A DNA stretch of 64,000 nucleotides, from positions 1 through 64,000 of the forward strand of contig CAILLA010000159.1 in the NCBI GenBank assembly GCA_903834925.1. The letters run 5' to 3'. Within the stretch, counting starts at the first letter, position 1. Each line of letters starts with the position of its first letter. A program made the translations under genes and the position numbers. The notes under the pieces were generated by a model. It made no database searches. It worked only from the letters and a program-made list of their open reading frames with translations, and was not told the origin of the DNA. This document shows positions 27,672 to 34,671 of the stretch, piece by piece. The stretch comes from an uncultured Schlesneria sp. GTDB taxonomy: Bacteria; Planctomycetota; Planctomycetia; Planctomycetales; Planctomycetaceae.

Positions 27672-28150
27672 TCACCCCGCCAACAATGGAGGAGGTTGAC
27701 CTCATCGACAAAGTATAGTCATTTCTCTTAACAGACGGCGAGTGGAAGGGATGAGGATTCTCGACTTTGGAAATTCCGCGAATTCTTTTTCGGCAATCGC
27801 GTTATTGCCTAAAGCCACAAATCCTCCGCAACACAATGAGTTTTCCTCCCTACGTAAGTGATCTAATCGGCCCATTTATCTTACCCAAATTCCTTGACCC
27901 TCAGTTCATGAACGATCGAGCTGAAGCCGAACGCGCCTGAACTCACGCCTCAAACACGAACAATCCGATAAAATCGTTACTTCCGTCAGAACACGCGATT
28001 CGGGCCGTCGACGGGTGACGGCCTTATGCATAAGCAGGTTTTTATTTTCACCGGGTTTCAACAGTTCTGGCAGGTTGAGATCGGCTTTCGTTTTTTGGAT
28101 TCAAACCAAGTCATGGGCTTCAATCCGCAAATTCAACGGAGTCTGACCTG
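27672..28150. other. Intergenic region between divergent transcripts
   Basis: About 480 bases with no supported gene or RNA. It should hold the promoter of the outer-membrane barrel gene. I looked for SRP RNA, RNase P RNA and tmRNA signatures and saw none. Confidence 0.35.
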
Positions 28151-29401
28151 ATGTCGTGCTCCGTGAAGACCGAAAACGAGATTCGTCCCCAAAATCAACT
28201 TTTTTGGGGATTTTCTGGGACATTGACCTCCGGACTGATAACTGGATTCGTTCTAACTCTAGCAATTGCTTCCACTTGTTTCGCCGCAGACAATCCATTC
28301 ACAACACGACTCGATGAGCAAAAGCCGCTCGTTCGGCCGGTCTTAGACGAGAATTCTTTCTGGCTGAACCGCGAAAATCCGGTCGTATCGCAATTGATAC
28401 CGCCAACAAAATCGATCAATGCCAAGCCCGTTCCAATGTGGCCCTGGCGATCTCTTCCAGTCAAATCAACTTCTCAAACGTATCTGAGACTCGTTAACGA
28501 TAACGGGGAGGGAGCCGACAAAAAAGACGACGATCAAGGCGAAAAGAAGATTGACGACAAGCCCGACGATAACAAGCCGGACAAAAAGGACGACGACAAA
28601 CCCGATCAAAAAACGCCGCCGGAACCGGATATTTCAAAACCTGGTGCCGATTTCGGCGATTACCCGAACAGCGCATACACCTTACCCAAGGGACGAGCCT
28701 ATCTCGAAGTTGCTCCGATCAATTACCTGGGCAAAGATCGCCATAACTCGGCATCCAACAGCTACAACTACTTGTTCAGATACGGGATAACGGATGACGT
28801 TGAGTTTCGAATAACTGGGTCTGGGTTAACAACCGTGTTTGATCCAGGTGCGGCGGTCGTTGGCTTTGCGCCGCTGATCCTCGATACGAAGATTCATCTC
28901 TGGGATGATCAAATTGACAAACTGATCCCAGCCATGTCGTTTGAGGCATTCCTCCAGACCAACCTGGCCAGTCCCTCGTTTCAAAGCGGCTTTCAACCGT
29001 CGATCAACTTGAACATGGATTTTCCGTTTACAGAAAAGACGAACGTCGAAATGACCTTCGGCTATTCGGGAGTTCAAGACGCAGTCGCGGTGATCGGAGG
29101 CGAGCGTTTCGTTCCCCGATTGGGCCACAAAATTCCTACGCTTTCAAAAACGAACCTCAACGTGAACCAGTTCTCATTTCAATGGGCACTTGAGCAACAA
29201 GTCACCGAAAAATTCCAGGTTTTCCTGCAAGGTTATTACAACGGCGATGTGTTCCGACAAAGTGCCGAAGGGCGCGTGATCGGTGTCGGATACTTCTATC
29301 AGTTCAATAAACGAGCCACATTCTTCAATTCCTACAATGGGGGACTCGATCCAAGTACGCCCAATTTTTCATCGCAAGTTGGGTTTGCATTTGCCTACTG
29401 A
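28151..29401 (+). CDS. Outer-membrane beta-barrel protein with acidic/Lys linker
   Basis: 416 residues. A signal peptide (ITGFVLTLAIASTCFAAD) is followed by a linker and a low-complexity segment rich in Asp and Lys (residues about 118-155, KPDDNKPDKKDDDKPDQK). The C-terminal 250 residues show alternating beta strands ending in an aromatic residue (GFAFAY), as outer-membrane barrels do. Strands such as GRAYLEVAPINYL and VEFRITGSGLTTVFDP resemble the transporter family called phenol-degradation MetA-like barrels. The substrate is unknown. Stand-alone gene. Confidence 0.75.
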   Translation: MSCSVKTENEIRPQNQLFWGFSGTLTSGLITGFVLTLAIASTCFAADNPFTTRLDEQKPLVRPVLDENSFWLNRENPVVSQLIPPTKSINAKPVPMWPWRSLPVKSTSQTYLRLVNDNGEGADKKDDDQGEKKIDDKPDDNKPDKKDDDKPDQKTPPEPDISKPGADFGDYPNSAYTLPKGRAYLEVAPINYLGKDRHNSASNSYNYLFRYGITDDVEFRITGSGLTTVFDPGAAVVGFAPLILDTKIHLWDDQIDKLIPAMSFEAFLQTNLASPSFQSGFQPSINLNMDFPFTEKTNVEMTFGYSGVQDAVAVIGGERFVPRLGHKIPTLSKTNLNVNQFSFQWALEQQVTEKFQVFLQGYYNGDVFRQSAEGRVIGVGYFYQFNKRATFFNSYNGGLDPSTPNFSSQVGFAFAY

Positions 29402-29433
29402 GCGAGCCACTTCAAGACGTTGACTCAATCTGA

Positions 29434-30600
29434 CTACCACATCTGCTGCAAGATTTCGAGTAATTCCTGATCACTCACATCACGAGGATTTCCGCTCAAG
29501 CTATTCCCGCGCGAACCGCTGACAAGTGCCGGTAATTGGTCGATCGTGACTCCGATTTCTCGCAAGCGTGGGGGGATTCCAACGTCTCGACAAACGCCAT
29601 CGATTCGGGAAACAAAGGCTTTCGCGGATTCCATGTCGTTGGAATGACTGTTGTCAAACAGCCGTTCCATCTCTGCAAGTTCACGTTCCCGGACTGACAT
29701 GTTGACTCGTAATGCCGTCGGCAACATCACAGCACAGGCGAGTCCGTGCGGCACACGACAATGCGAACCGAGGGCCGCTGCAACTCCATGTGCCAGGCCA
29801 AGCCCCGAGTTCGCCAGCGCCAACCCGGATAACAACGCGGCCTGGGACATTGCTTCCCGATTTTCACGCGACGAACCATCTCGCACGACAGCAGGCAGAG
29901 CTGGTATCGCGAGCTTCAATCCCGACAGCGCCAATGCCTGTGGAATCGGCGCGGCGCGGCGAGAAATATAACTTTCAATCAATTGCGTAATCGCGTCCAT
30001 CCCCGTGTATGCCGTAGTTTCGCAAGGCAAACTGACGGTCAACTCGGGATCAACCAGAACGATTCGTGGAATCATCAAGTCACTGCGAAGGCTTTTCTTA
30101 AACGCAGGTTGATAGGACGAAATGACGGCGTTCTTCGTCACTTCTGTACCCGTCCCGGACGTCGTAGGAACGGCAATCACATTCAGCGGTGGTTGTGTGA
30201 TCTGCATGCCACGCCCGACCCCTTCAAGAAAATCGGCAACCGATGAACCTTGACGGTTTCTCACGACGGCCGCAGCCGCTTTGGCCAGATCGATCGTTGA
30301 TCCGCCGCCGATGGCAACGACCACATCGCGTTCCGTCAGTTCCCGTTTTAAGAATTCGGTGACCAGCAAATCGACGTCAGCGACTTCAGGTTCACGAGAT
30401 GCCGCCGCGAATCGTTCGGACTTCACTCCACATTGGTCGAGACCGGCAGCAACCTGCTCGATCACTCCGATCCGCTCAAGCGTCCGGCTACCGGAAACAA
30501 GAAACACTCGCGATCCGAGCTTCGCGGCAAGCTTGCCGAGTTCAGATCGACGTCCCCAGCCGAAGACGATTTGGGTCGGTGATAGAAAGTCATAATTCAT
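29434..30600 (-). CDS. Iron-containing alcohol dehydrogenase (group III)
   Basis: 388 residues of the Fe-ADH family, which oxidises or reduces small alcohols and aldehydes with NAD(P). The N-terminal dinucleotide domain has the GGGSTIDLAKA motif. The C-terminal helical domain carries the metal ligands: Asp in YTGMDAITQLIESY and His residues in GLAHGVAAALGSH and VPHGLACAVMLP. Substrate not predictable from sequence. Stand-alone gene, divergent from the glutaminyl cyclase, with no clear Shine-Dalgarno. Confidence 0.92.
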   Translation of the reverse strand: MNYDFLSPTQIVFGWGRRSELGKLAAKLGSRVFLVSGSRTLERIGVIEQVAAGLDQCGVKSERFAAASREPEVADVDLLVTEFLKRELTERDVVVAIGGGSTIDLAKAAAAVVRNRQGSSVADFLEGVGRGMQITQPPLNVIAVPTTSGTGTEVTKNAVISSYQPAFKKSLRSDLMIPRIVLVDPELTVSLPCETTAYTGMDAITQLIESYISRRAAPIPQALALSGLKLAIPALPAVVRDGSSRENREAMSQAALLSGLALANSGLGLAHGVAAALGSHCRVPHGLACAVMLPTALRVNMSVRERELAEMERLFDNSHSNDMESAKAFVSRIDGVCRDVGIPPRLREIGVTIDQLPALVSGSRGNSLSGNPRDVSDQELLEILQQMW

Positions 30601-30715
30601 GATGGCAAAAGGATAGCGAAAATCCGACTGGACGTCTGTCTGATAGGTTGCGAAAGTATTCTTGTATGTTCAGTCAGACTTGATTCGATTTGTTCACGAC
30701 ATTGAGGATGGCGAG

Positions 30716-31543
30716 ATGTCCGCGAAAGTCACCTCGACTTCAAAATCATATTTACGCCGCTCAGGATGGCTGCTGGCGATAGTACTGCTGGTCAGTAGTG
30801 TGGTCGGCATTCGTGCGTACGCCCAGTTCAAACGCGCTCCCAAAGGGGAAGTCTGGGGATTCAAGGTGATCGCAACCTATCCGCATGACTCAGCCGCGTT
30901 CACTCAAGGTCTGGTGTTCGTCAAGGGGGCCTTGTTAGAAGGGACCGGAAAAAAAGGGGAATCCTCGTTACGCCTTGTCGAGCTGGAATCAGGCAAAGTC
31001 GAAAAAATCGCCCCGTTAAACGCTCATTATTTTGGTGAAGGGATCACGCTTCTCGACAATCGAATTTACCAGCTGACCTGGCAGAATCGGATCGGAATCG
31101 TTTACGACTTTGAGACGTTCAACGTCGAAAAAACGTTTCAATACACCGGCGAAGGCTGGGGCCTGACAAACGATGGCAAACGACTGATGATGAGCGACGG
31201 GTCTGCTACGATTCGGTTTCTCGACCCGAAAACATTCGAAGTCGTCAAACGAATCACGGCCCACGGGACCGATGGCAAAGTCAACAAATTAAATGAACTC
31301 GAATACGTCAACGACGAGATATGGGCCAATATCTGGTACGAAGACAAAATCGTTCGACTATCACCGCAAAACGGCGAGGTCCTTGGCTGGATCGACCTGT
31401 CCGGCCTGTATCCGAGGAACAAACGCGATTCCACCGAAGACGTCCTGAACGGAATCGCCTACGACCCCGAGAAAAAACGACTCTTTGTCACAGGTAAAAA
31501 TTGGCCAAAGCTGTTCGAGATCACGGTCGGTCGAAAGCAGTAA
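30716..31543 (+). CDS. Glutaminyl-peptide cyclotransferase (plant/bacterial beta-propeller type)
   Basis: Cyclises N-terminal Gln to pyroglutamate in exported proteins. 275 residues with one N-terminal membrane anchor (GWLLAIVLLVSSVVGIRAYA), then a five-bladed propeller with the family start YPHDSAAFTQGLVF, LLEGTGKKGESSLR, YFGEGITLL, QLTWQ, GEGWGLTNDGKRLMMSDGSA, LNELEYVNDEIWANIWY and VLNGIAYDPEKKRLFVTGKNWP. ATG 30716 is chosen for its GAGG at 8-base spacing; the longer frame from 30662 lacks one. The periplasmic-side location is inferred from the anchor. Confidence 0.92.
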   Translation: MSAKVTSTSKSYLRRSGWLLAIVLLVSSVVGIRAYAQFKRAPKGEVWGFKVIATYPHDSAAFTQGLVFVKGALLEGTGKKGESSLRLVELESGKVEKIAPLNAHYFGEGITLLDNRIYQLTWQNRIGIVYDFETFNVEKTFQYTGEGWGLTNDGKRLMMSDGSATIRFLDPKTFEVVKRITAHGTDGKVNKLNELEYVNDEIWANIWYEDKIVRLSPQNGEVLGWIDLSGLYPRNKRDSTEDVLNGIAYDPEKKRLFVTGKNWPKLFEITVGRKQ

Positions 31544-31569
31544 CTTGCCAACGTGTTTTATCTCGTTAT

Positions 31570-31624
31570 CTCGTTACCAAGCTCCAGCTTGGTAACGCCT
31601 CTCTTCGAAGCTCCGCTTCGCGAA
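31570..31624. repeat. Dispersed double-palindrome repeat, copy 1
   Basis: Two adjacent hairpins: GTTACCAAGCTCCAGCTTGG with its closing TAAC, then CGAAGCTCCGCTTCG. The same layout recurs at 33426 and 33633. This copy has GGTAAC where the others have GGGAAC on both arms, a compensatory change that keeps the stem. It lies just after the cyclase gene and before the convergent DUF4173 gene. Confidence 0.85.
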
Positions 31625-31739
31625 TATCGAGTTACCTTCTTGTTTGAAAAACGTGATCCAACTTCAATCCGCAGTCCCACTGAATTTTCTGAAACCCAGT
31701 CGACGCGAAAGCCGTAGAATGGGCGTTAACCGATGGATC

Positions 31740-33368
31740 TCAGTACCATTGGTACGCATATTTGCGAAACTTTTCGATCACATCCTGCCTTGGTGAGAAA
31801 GTCGAACGGCTCCACCATCGATCAGTTGTCCATTTGGTTTTTGCCGTACGAAGCTGATCAACCAATTGATCCGTCGCGAATTGTTTTGCCGTCCAACTTT
31901 GAGATTGTTCGGACGCCAGTTCGGTTTCCAGTTGAAATAACTTTTCGTCGAGCATTCCTCGAATCCCGTCCTTGATGATCGGATCGCCACAGTCGATCAA
32001 GGGTAACAAACGAAGAAAACCTTCATTGCTTGTCGGATGCCAACCAATCTGGACGGATGGCCGAGGATCGCCCGCCATAATCCGATTCACATTGAACTGA
32101 TTCACAAACGAGTCGACCGGTAAAACCGCGTACAGGAACACGGCAAACGCAACCGTCCATAACTGACGCCGGATCAGCCACGTAAACCCGTGATTGCAGG
32201 CAATTTTTCGTAAAACCAGCAAAAAGCCACCGACGACGGAGGCGACCCCTAACATACCGACGACTCGCATGCGAGTCATCCCGTTAAAGCCAATATAAAT
32301 CGAAAGTCGATTAAACACGGCAACCGCCAGCAACAGATTTTCAATCGACCAGATCCAGGACAAGCTCCTCAATCGAGACAAACGACGGTCCGCCAGGATC
32401 GTGCCTCGAAAAATCAGCGACAGCATGAGCGTCGCCAGACCGAGTGCCACAGTCAGCCACGCGGCCCCCTCGTGCGCATACCCTGAATAGTGGAACCCGT
32501 CGGGAAATTTCCTGAACCAGAGCGTCTGGAATTCGAAAACCAGATAGAACGCGAACAGGCCAATCACGACTGCCAGTGTATTTCGATAAGCGTCGTAATA
32601 AGGTGACTTTGCTGCGGCATTTGTAACAACGTCGTGGTGGTCGATCGCTTGATGCTGACTGACAATCGGACGCAGCAGTCCGGTCGCAAGCCAACCCGCA
32701 CACGCACAGAACAGAATCTCGGTGAATTGGAACTGTTGCAGCCAGTTGTCAATGGAGTCGGCGATCCAGGCAATGTTCTCGCCAAACGATTTCACCAGAT
32801 CCGGATTCGCCATCACGAAAATCGTCGCAAACACGAATAGCGTGACTGTCGGCAACACGACCGCAAACAACTGAGTCCTCAAAATCGCAGGACTGAACCG
32901 AGAGAGCGTCCGAAAGTAATGATGCAGCCCGCGATATCCCGCAGCGATCAGCTGAGACGCGAACACAACCGCTTGAGTCAAATAGGGTCGTAAACCCGCA
33001 AGGCTCATCGCAAACAAAACCAGCAGAGCGAATCCCAGGACAATGGCCAGAAACGATCCACACCATAAAAGCCGTGCCGACAGCGAAACGAGCAACGGAA
33101 TCAGCACCCAAAGGCTATTTTCGCATTTCCGCCGCACGGTCCCCAACCATAACAGCAGCGGAGCAACCAGAAACAACACACCCGGCCCGGCATAACCAGT
33201 CGAACGATAAATGGTCAGATCACAAACCAGCACCAGCAGGATGAGTGCGACAATTTCACGAAACAGGACGGTTGCTGACGACGCACCACCGATTGGCGGT
33301 GGGACCTGCCCACCCTGTGGCCCGCCGTCATCAATGAACTCAAGCACATCATCGCCTGTTTCGGACAT
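31740..33368 (-). CDS. DUF4173/DUF4153-like multi-pass membrane protein
   Basis: 542 residues with about 11-12 membrane helices, preceded by a short acidic, Gly/Pro-rich cytoplasmic N-terminus and followed by a soluble C-terminal tail of about 130 residues. The stretch FHYSGYAHEGAAWLTVALGLATLMLSLIFRG, read in two parts, matches the conserved G-Y-A-x-E-G segment I associate with DUF4173. Function unknown. It sits between two copies of the double-palindrome repeat. Confidence 0.7.
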   Translation of the reverse strand: MSETGDDVLEFIDDGGPQGGQVPPPIGGASSATVLFREIVALILLVLVCDLTIYRSTGYAGPGVLFLVAPLLLWLGTVRRKCENSLWVLIPLLVSLSARLLWCGSFLAIVLGFALLVLFAMSLAGLRPYLTQAVVFASQLIAAGYRGLHHYFRTLSRFSPAILRTQLFAVVLPTVTLFVFATIFVMANPDLVKSFGENIAWIADSIDNWLQQFQFTEILFCACAGWLATGLLRPIVSQHQAIDHHDVVTNAAAKSPYYDAYRNTLAVVIGLFAFYLVFEFQTLWFRKFPDGFHYSGYAHEGAAWLTVALGLATLMLSLIFRGTILADRRLSRLRSLSWIWSIENLLLAVAVFNRLSIYIGFNGMTRMRVVGMLGVASVVGGFLLVLRKIACNHGFTWLIRRQLWTVAFAVFLYAVLPVDSFVNQFNVNRIMAGDPRPSVQIGWHPTSNEGFLRLLPLIDCGDPIIKDGIRGMLDEKLFQLETELASEQSQSWTAKQFATDQLVDQLRTAKTKWTTDRWWSRSTFSPRQDVIEKFRKYAYQWY

Positions 33369-33425
33369 CCTGAGATTCCTTTCGACTACGGCGGTTTTTT
33401 TGTTTTTAATGCAAAGCGTTTATTT

Positions 33426-33480
33426 CTCGTTCCCAAGCTCCAGCTTGGGAACGGCCTCTTCGAAGCTCCGCTTCGCAATC
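33426..33480. repeat. Dispersed double-palindrome repeat, copy 2
   Basis: GTTCCCAAGCT-CCA-GCTTGGGAAC followed by CGAAGCTCCGCTTCG. In one frame such units read VPKLQLGN, a peptide seen in spurious frames where this repeat occurs in many bacterial genomes. The following 30 bases also resemble those after copy 3, so the duplicated unit may be about 90 bases. Confidence 0.85.
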
Positions 33481-33632
33481 TTTCAACAGGCCAGAGAATT
33501 ACGCTTGTGTCACATTATTCGTTGGAAATAATCATCAAAGATGAACGGCCCCGAATCTCTGAATAACCCGCACGAATTAAATCGGCCCCCCGGACAATAT
33601 TCAGTTTGCACAACAAAGTCAAACTGAAATTA

Positions 33633-33688
33633 CTCGTTCCCAAGCTCCAGCTTGGGAACGCCCTCTTCGAAGCTCCAGCTTCGCAATC
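33633..33688. repeat. Dispersed double-palindrome repeat, copy 3
   Basis: Same first hairpin as copy 2. The second hairpin is CGAAGCTCCAGCTTCG with one extra base in the loop. It is 207 bases after copy 2. Confidence 0.85.
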
Positions 33689-33907
33689 TGTCAATAAACC
33701 CGAACCATTAGCTTTCGCGACCGTCTGTCCAAATTCTTCTCTTCATATTCCTGTCATCATCGGCGATCGATCAGAAATCCGTCGTCTCACCGAAAAGCAA
33801 ATAATGTTGGCAAAGTTGACCGACTTCCGTTTTTTGTAGGGTTTTGTTCGTTCCCAACAATCGCCGGTGTTTTGAACACGAACGACTATCACATTCGATC
33901 TCTCTTC

Positions 33908-33940
33908 TTTCTCCGTGTCCTCTGTGCCTCCGTGTTAAAA
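33908..33940. repeat. Dispersed CCGTGTCCTCTGTGCC-type repeat
   Basis: The stretch CTCCGTGTCCTCTGTGCCTC followed by CGTGTT matches an element I recognise as scattered through intergenic regions of many planctomycete and other genomes. Only one copy is in this window, so its repeat status here rests on prior knowledge. Confidence 0.5.
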
Positions 33941-34080
33941 TTCTGTCTTCATCTTCCGTTCTGCTGGAATTAAATCGCCTAGAAATTTGGTGTCAAAGTT
34001 CGATTAAATTCGATCGACTTCGACGAATCCTCGTAATTCATAGGGTTTTCGCGATTGTTTTCTCGTTTTTTCGGGGTGTT

Positions 34081-34130
34081 CGAGTTCGATCGAGTTCGAC
34101 GCAGTTCGACGCAGTTCGACCGACTTCGAA
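34081..34130. repeat. 10-bp tandem repeat, five units
   Basis: Five consecutive decamers of the form (C/G)(G/C)AGTTCGA(C/T): CGAGTTCGAT, CGAGTTCGAC, GCAGTTCGAC twice, CGACTTCGAA. A looser series with 10-11 base spacing lies at 33998-34026. The spacing equals one helical turn, so TTCGA motifs face the same side of the DNA. Confidence 0.8.
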
Positions 34131-34671
34131 TCCGATCATTCCTTCCAGGCGGGGCGACCCGCGCCGGCACCCCTCGGACTCTTATTCAATTGTCTACCCT
34201 CAACTCTCTCAAAACTACTCTCTGCCGCTTCGGCCCCCGGATTCTTCGTCCTGTTGAATCATGACTTACTCCTGTCAACTCGCTGGGTGCCTCGCCGCCA
34301 TGTAAAATAAGTCGCTCTTCGTCATGAAAACACAAATTGCGACAAAAACCTAAAAATACACGTGACGGCATTGTGTGTCAATGTCGTTTTTTCGATTTTG
34401 TTGAATCGATAAGAAGATACCCTGTTTGAAGACTCCGTTTCACCAGGCCAGATGATGCCTGCTTACAGTGCTGAGGGGCTGCCCGTGGTGACGAGGCGAG
34501 GATTCCGCCAAACAGCGACGTGTGCATCAGTTGCGGGTGTTAAACGCTGGTCACCAGCTGGGTTGGGCGTTGGCCTAATTGACGTGTGGTCGGTATCTTG
34601 AAAAGAAGAGTCGTGTTCACGCCATTGTGGACCAACGAACATCCCCCCATGTCCGACTTGTCGATCATCCC

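Larger units (their letters stand above)
33689..34671. other. Repeat-rich non-coding flank of the TIR-NACHT gene
   Basis: About 1 kb with no supported gene. It holds a widely dispersed-looking element (33908-33940) and a 10-bp tandem repeat (34081-34130), besides several short A/T-rich stretches. Short frames here translate repeats only. Together with 33369-33688 it forms the left flank of the accessory island and should contain the promoter of the TIR-NACHT-FGE gene, which I could not place. Confidence 0.6.

Noticed and set aside
33606-33839. Plus-strand frame containing VPKLQLGNA
   Set aside because: This peptide is the translation of the dispersed palindromic repeat, not a gene.
33979-34170. 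63-codon minus-strand frame (Arg/Asn/Ser-rich)
   Set aside because: It translates the TTCGA tandem repeats and has no ribosome binding site.
34579-34671. TTG-initiated extension of the TIR protein
   Set aside because: The extra 31 residues do not look like part of the TIR fold and no ribosome binding site is seen, though the start remains uncertain.
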